Assembly: GCA_009760855.2 (NCBI GenBank)
Contig: WPIO01000035.1
Coordinates: forward strand, 2,939,001-3,003,000
Length of the DNA: 64,000 nucleotides
From: Cristatella mucedo
Lineage: Eukaryota; Bryozoa; Phylactolaemata; Cristatellidae
Reading direction: 5' to 3'
Shown: piece by piece, positions 39,096-49,400 of the stretch
Layout of the letters: each line of letters opens with the position of its first letter
Numbering within the stretch: position 1 is the first letter of the stretch
The notes under the pieces: model-generated
Seen by the model: only the letters and a program-made list of their open reading frames with translations
What the model was told of the DNA's origin: nothing
Databases searched by the model: none
Made by a program: the position numbers and the translations under genes

Positions 39096-39125
39096 GACAC
39101 CTCAGTTTCTCGAAACTGAGGTGTC
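39096..39125. other. Perfect 14-bp inverted repeat (hairpin)
   Basis: GACACCTCAGTTTC, a TC spacer, then its exact reverse complement. It lies inside an otherwise unremarkable stretch. Confidence 0.9.
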
Positions 39126-39586
39126 TTCGCTAAGAGTAAAGCAACCAATTCCAATCGTTTCTTCTTACCAGAAAAGGACGGCACTTTATTAATGTTTAGT
39201 GTGGTGGCAAAGATAGATGCTATATACTCCTATGATCAACTACACCACGCAGCCGGCTGCTGATCCACAAAAAATTAGTAGCACTTATAAAACTTAAAAT
39301 TGCACACGGTTTACCTGCAGAAACCCTTACCATTAAATCGATTTAAGACGTTGAAAAGAGTTCTTTGAATATTCATAAATAGTGAAACACGCAATATTTT
39401 ATAATTCAATTTACCATTTACTATAATTCGCCGTTTGATATTAAATTAAACAATTGAGAGAGCATGCTGCAGCTGCGTGTAGATATTTTTACGTTATCTC
39501 TCCAGATATTTTGGATGTAGCACTCACCATCCTAGCCGCACCGTCTTAGTAGTACTATCAATATCGCTAGGCACCCGGTGTAAACA

Positions 39587-39594
39587 TGACGTCA
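39587..39594. promoter_or_regulatory. Consensus CRE palindrome TGACGTCA
   Basis: Perfect CREB/ATF site 250 bases before a CpG-rich block. No transcript start is known here, so its function is speculative. Confidence 0.35.
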
Positions 39595-39849
39595 TAGGCT
39601 TGCGTTTACGCAAAGACGCATTCACATTTAAAATGATAGCATTTGGTAACTCTGAGTCATCCACCTCCTCCTCTTCTCAAGTTCAACTAACCTCAATGAA
39701 TTTCCATCAACTCCCTGGTTCATGCAGATCGATATTCATCGAGGTACGAGGGCCAGGAAATGCATAATTGGCTGAACATCTGCGATAGCTGGCAGTCGAC
39801 TGAATGGAACTTTTTAGGTAAATAGTGACCAGTTCTTTAGAAAGCGGAT

Positions 39850-41640
39850 TTAATTACGAGCAGGCCGCGTAAGAAACCGAAAAGAGTAATGAGGTGGGGG
39901 CGGGGGATCGGTTTGCTGCGATGCGAAAGTCGCGAGACATTCTGCTTCCGGGTGCAGCGGAATCGGCTTCGTTGACAACATCGCGCCGGCTAGCAGCCGA
40001 GCCCGAATAGCTGCGATGCAGTCGGTCTGCGTTCGGCACTTGCCGCCGCAATTTCGCTTGTCGCCACAGCGCGCGGTGCTAGCCCACCCGTATCGCCTAG
40101 CTCGCAACTTCCAGAGGCATGCCTGCTGGTAGCACGTGGGGCGAAGGCATCGAAGGGCGCTTGTCAGCGACACGCCTCGCCCATATCCGGCCCGTCCGGT
40201 GTGTCCACCCAAGGGCGCAACCGACTTGGAAAGCGGCAAGCCGATGGCGCGAGACGCTAGCTGGCTCGGGGCGACGAAGGGTCCGGCGACTTTTCAGCTC
40301 GCGGGTGCGCGTCCCGCAGCGACCGCGATTGAACGACCGCGACCGCCGGGCGCGCTGGCCGCCGCCGGCGTCGCCGCGATTCGGCGTAGCGCCGCAGCCC
40401 GGGCGCGAACGCGCGCGTGCAGCCAGACTCGCTGGCCCTCGGCCAGCCCAATCTCTGCTCAGGTCGCCGGGCACGGACGCGCTGAATTCCTGCGCGCCCA
40501 TCGTTTGGTTGGTAATGGAGCGCCAGCTTTGCGTCCGATCCACTCTGACGACGCGCTCAGCACAAGCAGACCCTGATCAGGCGGCTACACAGCCTTCTGC
40601 CGCTGCCGCTGGGGCGAAACGAGTGGCAGGCAGTTGATTGAACTTCTTTATTAAAAACAAAACATGTTGCATGCGCCGACAGCTACAGGGTAACTAAGAA
40701 GAGCATTCGATCCCCCCCCGGGTACGTCGGGCTACGGTGGGACGTAGGAAACGCGAAGCCTGCCCTGGCGACGAGGAGGACACTCAGACCGGAGCACTCT
40801 TGACGGCGGCAGCAATCCACACTGTTGTGGCACATCTCAGCTCGCCGAGGGTTCCAGCTTACGCGGGGAGAGGCTACGAACGATATGCCACACGGCAGAG
40901 GTCGGCGTACTTCCACCTTTAGGTCGGATACGGCCAAGCTAGTACTCCCGTCCTGCCTAATGCGCCAATCGCTAGCTACTGTTGGATCCGGCCGAACTAA
41001 ATTATCAGGGTTTTGATTCCCTTCTTTACCGCTGGCTGCAGCTCAAGCTGCGGCCGCGTTTAGTTTTAGAACTGTCAGGCGCTCGTCTGATGCTGAAGCG
41101 TCTGACGTGGGAGAGATGATACATGTCTACCCCTATAAATGCCGCGTACGTCGCTGCGTCTGCTGCGACTACTTGTTTCGCCATCTGACCACGCCCATCC
41201 CCCCCCCGGCCGCCGGCGTGGGCGTGGTTTCTTCTGGCCCAGTGCGCCTTCTTGACCTCCTGAAATGGCCAAGTAGTCTGAACTGTGTGTCCCCTGTGCC
41301 AACCCCTGCTAAAGGGGACCGTGAAATATACACGCCGTAGCAGCGAACGTGCTTTTCTCCGGCCATTTTCGGGTGTTGTGGGTCCACGTGGCCTTCTGCT
41401 GCTGGCCGCATCTTTTGCGAATGCCATACATCCGACCGAATGCTATGATGAGCGCCGCCGAGAGCGCCAAATATTACGAACCAGGCCGAGGAGCTCATCA
41501 TGCCCAAATGCCAAGGGACGCGTCATCGCACATCTGGGGTCAAGTTCAAAGGTTCGGCTTGGAAGTAGCCGGTGACCCATATCTCGTTACAGTCGTCCCA
41601 GGCCACCGTACCTCGACTGGGTACTGTAATTCCCCGCGAT
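39850..41640. other. CpG-rich block 1
   Basis: Dense CG dinucleotides, highest at 39900-40640, with overlapping open frames on several strands that encode low-complexity Arg/Ala/Pro peptides and are probably composition artefacts. It could be a CpG-island promoter for an unseen transcript or for the scramblase at 46 kb. Confidence 0.45.
41175..41312 (-). mobile_element. hAT-like repeat, copy 1
   Basis: Minus strand begins CAGGGGTTGGCACAGG and shares TTTCAGGAGGTCAAGAAGGC, GAAACCACGCCCAC-type and TGGTCAG...AAACAA segments with 56762-56895 (+). The CAG-GGGTTGGCA end resembles hAT termini. The second terminus was not located. Confidence 0.5.
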
Positions 41641-41893
41641 TATGAGCTGTGAGCTTGAATGCTGAGCCTCGATTGAGAACTATGAGCTTTTCTACTGAAT
41701 CAGGAAGCTTATGAAATAGCCGCAATAAACTGAGGCTCATGAGCAGCATTGCCTGTGATTACGTACGATAGTGGTTAATGAGACTTATGACCTGGCTACT
41801 AAACAAGGCTTCTGCCTGACCGCAGTCCCTCTGTCTTAGAGCAACGGTCTGACTGTCGGTGAGTTAAGTGCTTAGCGTGAGCTGCTGTGAGCC

Positions 41894-42063
41894 TTGGTGA
41901 GCCGTAATGGCCCACTAGGCGAGGCGGCTGCTTTTCACGACCTCATTCCTAAGGTCGTGGGTTCGAATCCTGCGTTGGGTATCCTTTGTTGATGCTGCAA
42001 GCGCTGGTGATAGCCGTCAAGACTCTTCGGTCGCTATGCAAAACGAGAATGTTGAATCAGCTA
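41894..42063 (+). mobile_element. SINE-A
   Basis: Full copy with TGGCCCACTAGGCGAGGCGG, B box GGGTTCGAATCC and tail GAATGTTGAATCAGCTAGAA; the anticodon-arm palindrome is decayed. Confidence 0.9.
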
Positions 42064-42256
42064 GAAAAAAGGCTGCTAGCCAGTCAGCCGGAAGTCCCGG
42101 TCGTAGCAGCCGTGGAATGCAGACAATTGTTGTGCTTTTACCAATGCGATTTTGTTGCTAGCGCTGCATGCGGAATACTGAATGCTGTTTAATCGTCGGT
42201 GTGTTGCTATCGTCTGGTCTTTGGACATGGTACGCTTTGTGCCGCTACCCGAACTA

Positions 42257-43130
42257 GTAATAATAATAATAATAATAATATTGCACTTGATAAAGCGCCC
42301 TCAGAGAACTTAATCTCTTTCTAGGCGCTTTGCATTTGCTGCAAAGTGATACGCAATGGAATAGTAAGTAAAATCATGCTTGAAAAACAAACAAAATGAA
42401 TAACATGGTTAGGGGTTACATGCACTGGGTCAGCATGCAAATGTGGTTAGTGGCAGCATGAACAGTGTCAGCACGCATAAGCACATCGAGGACAAATCAC
42501 AAGGACCCACTAAATGCTGTCCTAAATAGGTATGTTTTTAAGTTTCTTTTAAATGTGGTCAGGTCAGGGGATGTTCTGATGCAGGTCGGGAGGGAGTTCC
42601 AGGCTGTGGGAGCATACGAGCTAAATGCACGGTCTCCAAAGGATTTGAGGTTTGTACGAGGTATTTCTAGACTGTTGGATTCCGAAAAGCGAGTGGTACG
42701 ATGCTTTGCCTGATGGGGTAGTATCTCTGAAAGATAGGCTGGAGCCATAGAATGAAGGGACCTAAAAGTGAGCGACAAAACCTTGAAGTCAATCCGTTGC
42801 TTGACTGGTAACCAGTGCAGGTCGGCGAGAAGTGGAGTAACGTGGCAACTGCGACGCTCACGACAGACAAGCCTAGCTGCAGAGTTTTGCACCAGCTGCA
42901 ATCGCCTGATCGCACATGCTGGTAGGCCAGTAAGCAGTGAGTTGCAGAAGTCGAGACGAGATGTCACGAATGCATGGACCAACTTGGACGTGGTATCCTT
43001 ATCTAAACAAGCCCTAATTTTAGCAATGTTATGAAGCTGAAAATAGGCTGATTTGACTGTGGAGCTGATGTGGTCGTCTAACGAGAGGTCGCTTTGGAAT
43101 ATGACACCTAGATTTAGTAAGGGTTTCGCG
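42257..43130 (-). mobile_element. LINE-1 copy with intact 3' ORF segment
   Basis: (TAA)8 and hairpin tail, then a minus frame open for 216 codons (42497-43147) reading [20 protein letters not shown] through LKTYLFRTAFSGSL. Least decayed C-terminal RT segment; probably the most recent insertion. Confidence 0.94.
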
Positions 43131-43139
43131 GTCATAACA

Positions 43140-43270
43140 GTACACACTAAGCGGGCTTACGATGAGCAAGTTTTTTCTAGAAAGTGCTCACCATCAGGCG
43201 GCTTTCGGTTCGCATACGGTAGCCAACAGACTTTATCCCGCGCCACGTAGAGCAAGTGAGAAGCGTTGCT
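43140..43270 (-). mobile_element. LINE-2 3' piece joined to LINE-1
   Basis: GGCTTTCGGTTCGCATACGG then TAGCCAACAGACTTTATC is the reverse of the LINE-2 segment at 48160-48200. It abuts the truncated 5' end of the preceding LINE-1. Confidence 0.7.
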
Positions 43271-43289
43271 GCGCCGTAGTGACTGCCGC

Positions 43290-44450
43290 GATAGTGAGTG
43301 GCACGGAAATAACTATATACGGGTAGGCTGGAGAAGACGCGCCGGAGCTCCCAGCCGGAGCGAAGTGGGAACTGGCGAGCAAAGCGTCCGAGCTCGCGTC
43401 GCTGTCTGAGGGTCAAAGGTCGGATTATCCCGTTAATTGCGTCGTGTGGATCGAAGGGCACAAGCGGGCTCTAAGCGGCACAGCGATTCAGCTAGGAACG
43501 GAAGAGTCAAGCCGTGGTCGGCCTCGTTAGTTCGAAGTAATAATTTCACGCGCACTCTTGTGCGCCGCTGCGGGCGACCGCGTGCAGCGGCGAGGAGCTC
43601 GGCGACTTGGGCTGAACGCAGAAATCCGGCCTCTCGCCACATCCGGCTCTCGCTACGCTCCGGCGCAGCCGCCGCTGACAGTCAGGCTCTGGCCGCCGAC
43701 CGCCGGAGTGCAGAGCAGCTCCATTTCGACGGGAGCCTCGCCGACCGGCGGCCGGTGGCACGCCGGATGCTTACCCTGCTGCTAGCGGCCGCATCGGTCA
43801 CGCAAGACAGGGAACCGACGGTGTGCGAAGAGGGGTGGTGGGGGGTAACCATTATTCATTAGCTATCCTACGTTTCCCTCTCCCAATAGGCGAGGAGGGG
43901 GAGATCACGTGACTCTAGGGCGGCGGTCGATAGCACGTCAGCTCGAGCTGGAGCGGACGTACGCGCGGCTGACGGTGGAATTCGAAGGCCTTTCCTCTAG
44001 GCAGGTACGCTCGCTCACCTGGGCCCCGGTCATCGCGGTTTTGTTCGACCGGCGGCCAGGCGTTTTCCAGCGTAGTCGCCGGCCGATACTGAGCCCCGCA
44101 CGACCGTCTGGTGTGGCCGGCTAGCCGCGCCAGCGGTCGGCCCACCCATTCCGCAGCAGGCGACCTAGTTTCGGCCGGAGCGTCGGCGCTGCGGCGCCGC
44201 GCCAGGCGTCCGCTGCTCTCGGCAGGCGTGCCGCGGCTCGGTGCGCCCTGTGCAGTCCTGGCGCCGCTTGGCACGTAGCTCTCGGCGGAAGTACGGTGGG
44301 TGGGGAGTCTTAGGCGTCCGAGAAAAGCCCTTTAGACGACTGGGGCAAACCGTGGAAAGCAGGATGGCGCTTGCCGGCGGCGAGCCCCACCGGCGACCTC
44401 TCGACTTTACCCCGGGCGACGTTGTGGCGAATGCGTAGGTGGCCACTCAT
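43290..44450. other. CpG-rich block 2
   Basis: Second GC- and CpG-dense stretch, ending about 1.7 kb before the start codon of scramblase copy 2; the frames inside resemble no known protein. Position and composition would fit its promoter or first non-coding exon. Confidence 0.45.
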
Positions 44451-44861
44451 CTGCCTGCAGATAGCGACCGCCAGCATACAGAGCTCGATCTATGGGGCCT
44501 AGGCAGCAGGTCCCCGAGGTGCTCTGGTTGGTCTGCATAAATCATGCTGTGAGAAAAAGTGCTTGGCTGCATATCCCGTGGGTGCAAGCTATGGCTTCCG
44601 GCAAGCTTGGGGCACGTTTACGGTTGCTGCAGGGCTCCTAGAGACAAGCTTCGGTGCGGTTTACCAGCTTCCTGACCGAACTCCCAGCCATTGTTGGTAG
44701 AGGATGCTTACTAGTACCGACGTTTCCAGCACGCCCACCCCCAGTATTGGTCAATCCTTCAGAGTGCAGCTGAAGAAGGCTTAGGAGCTATCCTGGGCAG
44801 AATATTGAAATGGCTGCCGACGTTCAGCCACTCTTGCATGTTCTCGGGTGCTTGAATACAA

Positions 44862-45024
44862 ACTGATTCAAGTCTCTTTTTGTATAACGACAGCAGGGCC
44901 TTTACGGCTATCACCATGCTTGCAGCAGCGATACAGGATCGCCCACCGCAGGATTCGAACCCACGACCTCGGCCTCGAGGTCGTGAAAAGCAACTGCTTT
45001 ACCTAATACGCCATCACGGCTCAT
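44862..45024 (-). mobile_element. SINE-A
   Basis: Complete minus copy; arm ACGACCTCGGCCTCGAGGTC, B box GGGTTCGAATCC intact, A box changed to TGGCGTATTAGG. Confidence 0.9.
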
Positions 45025-46110
45025 TAAGTGCATGTGGCTAGATCTGGTTGCTAAGTTCCATAGCACTATAACGATCATCACACAGGAGCTGAGTGGTAGC
45101 CATTGTTTGCTAGTTGTGAACATAGAGCCTACTTGAAGTCGACTAAGCAAAGTGAAGTGTTTGCTAAGCATGGTGAATCATTAGCTAAGCAAGGCCAAAC
45201 GGCTCGTATCACTTTGGTATGCTGTAGTGTTGGTGGGTAGCCGTTTTAAAGAGAGCTACGGTCTGGAGGGCTTTCACCGGCTTACCAAACTACGAAAGTA
45301 TTAAATCAAAAAGCCCACATCAACCTTGCACGGCCAGTTCCCATGCAACCGCAATTGAACGCCGGAGGAATAATTGCATAGATACCGACAGCTATGCACT
45401 TGCCTGCACTATGGCTTGCCCAGCACAGAAAGAGCAAAAGCTATGGCTGGATCAGGTCCGATAGGGATTGCACGGATATACTGATTGCTGCGATAAATCT
45501 GTACAACAATGTCGTTGAAGCAGGACTAGCATTCAGAGGTCTAGGCCCCCCTGATTGAGGTAGCAGTCTTCGGCTTAGGGTATCAAGTATCCTAGTGGGT
45601 AATACCAGACTTAGGCCTCTAACCCCATCCCCTGCACGGTCCTTCTAACCCGACCACCTATGAGACCTCAAGAACTGAGTGTGATCGTTTCTAAGAACTG
45701 TGGTTGTCCTTGGTAAAACCAGGCTGGTAGTGGCACTGCTGGTGGGTACCTGGTACTTCGGTCGCTCAGTGCCACGTAGGCTAGATATGGATAGATGACT
45801 GTTTGCTGGAGGGCAAATAGTGAAGTCTAGCAGCTGGTTGATTTGGCCACTGTCTACATCAAGGAGTTGGCATGCACCATTAAACTGCGCTTTGTTCGTT
45901 CATTTTAGGTAGGCTGGATGTAAGATTGCCTACCCCCCACGGTCGTACAGCATGCAGGCTTTGCCGTAATGGGCTTCTAAAGCAGCTGCTTGATCCCTAG
46001 CATGCAGCATACCTCAAGGGTTTAGCAAGCAGATGTTGCCGCCGGGTTGACCAAACAGTTTTGCTGCTTTTGTTCACGATGACATCGAATTCTGCTATGT
46101 ATCTTTGCAG
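45025..46110. other. Upstream flank or 5' intron of scramblase copy 2
   Basis: No exon, promoter element or known repeat identified. It ends with a pyrimidine-rich acceptor at 46110. Confidence 0.4.
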
Positions 46111-46114
46111 GCGA

Positions 46115-46418
46115 ATGAGTAATCCGGTCACAGCCCAACCTCAACCTCAAGGTGGTTATCCTCCACCTGCCCAGGGTGGCTATCCACCTGCTCAGGGAGG
46201 CTATCCACCTTTTCAAGGAGGCTATGCACCACCTCCTCAGGGCGGATACCCACCCCCTCAAGGAGGCTATGCTCCACCACCACAAGGAGGCTATGCTCCA
46301 CCACCGCAAGGAGGATACGCTCCACCGCCTCAAGGAGGCTATGCTCCACCACCACAGGGATTCGTCCAGCAGCAGCAGGGCTATGCTCCAGGTGCTTATC
46401 CACCTCCGGGAGCCGGAG
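46115..46418 (+). CDS. Scramblase copy 2, coding exon 1 (GGY-Pro repeat)
   Basis: An acceptor-like CTTTGCAG ends at 46110, four bases before the ATG, so a 5'UTR intron is likely. After [12 protein letters not shown] come nine units of 7-8 residues, GGYPPPAQ or GGYAPPPQ, then [19 protein letters not shown]. Donor GTGAGA at 46419, phase 1. The DNA is itself a 21-24 bp minisatellite (about 46145-46375), so its length may vary between individuals. Confidence 0.92.
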
Positions 46419-49400
46419 GTGAGAATGTCTGCCAAGTCCCCTTGCCGAGCTGTTGCCAGTTTGTTCTGTCGTGCTGGTTCGTCTTCTTTTAGCCGGCCTG
46501 CTACAAAGCAGCATCTGAGTGCTGGCGCTTGTTGGCATTTTCTCTCGGTCTCATTCCATTGCTAGCGATGTAGTTAGCTGCAGCATGGTCTGCAGATGGG
46601 TGAGGGACTGTGTGGATATTTGTGCGAAAGGCTGCTGTGCTGAGTTTGGCTCATGCAGCCCCATCCCGAGTACTGAATTTATTTTCCCACAGTCCATAGG
46701 GCCACGAGTTGGCTAAGCTGCTTCTCTATGGCTGCTAGCACGTGGCAAGCAGCAGCTGCAGTAGCAGCAGCTGCATCTGCAGTGGCGGCAGCAGCAGCAT
46801 CTGATAGGCTGGCATGTCTTGCGGACTTTGCAGCAGCTGCACCTCAAGCTGCACAATGGATGGTCAAGCCCATCATCCCTGGCTGCCCACCGGGCCTCGA
46901 GTACCTGACTCAGGTCGACCAGTTACTCGTTCACCAGCAAATCGAGCTGCTTGAAGGTAAGCATGTTGCTGTCTTATCGCTGTACAGTCCTACAACGGCC
47001 TGCATTTAATGTCAAGTCGGGTGATGTCAGATAGCTTGGCCATGTAACGGTTTCAAGCAGTGTACTGCTGCTACGAATAATCGAAATCAAGTAAATCCCC
47101 AGTAATCACCTAATTACGCAAAAAACCAACCGGAACGGATGCCGAAGATGGACTTTCGTGCAAGTACTAATTTATACCGTCAATACGATTTGCCCAAAAC
47201 ATGTTCAGTACACTGTGTTCATTTACTCCAATTAAAATTGCCTGCAAAGACGTTAAACACTACAGCAATCCACTGCACATCAACGAGAAATCTAAAGGAA
47301 AGGGGCTTTACGAAGCTCCATTTTGGATGAAACAATTAATTCTGCTGTCGTTCACGTGTAACCACCTTTTAATTTCGTACCGTTGCGTTTTGATGCTATA
47401 GACTACAGTTGCCCGGGCAGATGCAGCATCCGCCACGATCCACTACTATGCACAGTGATCCACGGCTGTGGACAAACTAGGATACTTGAATGTTATTCAA
47501 AACATGGATGTTAAAAATCGCAATACAATGTCAGACTGAACAAACCTCTGAGAATCACAACACATCCGATCCCTATCCAAGATTAGAAGCTGTCTCCCAC
47601 AGTGGCTTTAAATTTTTTTAACTAGCTTTCTAGTTCTGTCTCGGCTTGATTATGGTAATTCTCTTTTGGCTGGGCTGCCAAAGAAAGCTATTCTGCCACT
47701 ACAGCGGACTATGAATATGGCTGCAAGGCTAGTCTTCAAGTCCCAGTGGTTTGAGCACGTGTCTCCTTTGCTGAAAGAGCTAGGATGGTTGCCGGTTGAG
47801 CAAGGGATACAGAGCAAAGTTCTTATGCTGGCCCACAAGGCCTGCCACGTCTTGGCTCCTTCATACCTAGCTGAACTGCTGCATCAGTTTCAGCCTGTTC
47901 GCGCCCTCAGGTCCTGTGTCGACAATAAATTAGCTGTCCCATTCCTCTGCTTAAAGACAGTCGGCGACAGAAGCTTTAGCTCTGCAGGTCCTGACTGTGG
48001 AACTCGCTTCCACAATTCTTACGCAACGACAACTACTCTCCTACTGCCGACTATGGCACATCCTTTTCAGCGGTCCTAAGCTGCTACTTCTATGCTACTC
48101 ACTGCCTCAACTGCTCTCCTGACTCTGCTATGCTTCCCACTTTCTCTCTGTTGCATGAGACGAAGTCTGTTGGCTACCGAATGCGTACCGAAAGCCGCTT
48201 AGGCTGTGAGTGTACAATACAAAACTCTCCTGGGTAACACCCACATGGTCTTTATGACTTTGTGGAGTTACAGACGGAGATACATTACATACATACAACA
48301 CAAAAGAGCATGCAACATGAAAGCTAATTACACAGGACATTTAACAACTCTATTTATGTATCCTATATATTGCACGAGCTCGGTTATTATCATATATCTG
48401 CTCCAATATCGCGCTGGTAACAGAGTAGCTGCCTTGGATTCAAATATACTGTGTTGGAGGTGTGGATGGCCAATAGGCTTCTGGATGTCCTACTGGTTGG
48501 CTGCTTTGCTTCACGGTCTACTCGATTATTCTCAACCAGCAGCAGGCCAACGGGCTTGCTCATCTCTAGTAGCTTTCTGGGATGCCGGTGATGCATTGCA
48601 TTGAAATGCATTTGAGTGCGATCAGACATCGCTGCCGGGCCTCATAACAGTATCCACCAGTGAAAGGAATAATAGCGACCTCACTGCATCTATTGTCCAG
48701 ATTTGTTAATTGCTTTTATTACACTTTCTAGAGCTTACATGCTTATTGATCTGCCAACAATGTGCCATGAATTAGATGTGGCTAGATCAATGCTCTGGAC
48801 TGGATTGGCTGGCTGTTGCAGCCCACAAACCCTGCTACCACACTTTCACTTCTCCTGCCAGCTCCTTCGGGGCGAGTTGATGTAGTCAGCTCGTGCAGCT
48901 CATTTTGGATGACATGCCGATCAGCCAGCTACTTGACCATGCATTTCTATTGGTGACTTGCCAATCGGCATGCTCCATGCTGGCTGCTCATTGACCTGCT
49001 ATGGCCGACTGCTATGGCGATCGGCTCATCGAGTCGCATGTAGACTTCTGCCAGTCCACTATGCAGCCGGCACTTAAATTTCTGCATTTGGCAGAGGTGG
49101 CTCTCTGTTGGGATGGTTCTTTTTGATCTATGTAGTAGGCTGATGACTCTGGCAACCCGGTCAGTAAAGTCTCTACGACTGTGGCTCTTACACTCCGGTG
49201 TAGATGTGGTGGCAGGCAGCTGGAGAGCAGAGCACAAATAAGAGCTTGTTGTTAGTCGAACTTTCTCTTGAATAGCTGAGACAATACTTTCAAAAGTGGT
49301 ATTGTGTGCATTTAATGGGTTATTTTGTTGAGGGATAAAGGGTATCCAGAATGCAGTGCACACACAATGCACAGCCCTTACAGTACTTGACCAGGTACAC

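Larger units (their letters stand above)
37951..39849. other. No firm gene; hairpin and CRE-like site inside
   Basis: A minus frame at 38852-39184 begins PSFSGKKKRLELVALLLAKT, faintly like a SAP-type helix (SGKKxELVxxLL), but the match is short and no other domain follows. Confidence 0.3.

Noticed and set aside
40097-40637. Arg/Ala/Pro-rich frames of 130-172 codons on both strands
   Set aside because: Overlapping frames are open on both strands because stop codons are scarce in CpG-rich DNA; no domain is recognisable and they give no support for coding.
46022-46538. Minus-strand frames rich in Trp/Ser or His/Leu opposite exon 1 of scramblase copy 2
   Set aside because: Shadows of the GGY-Pro minisatellite.
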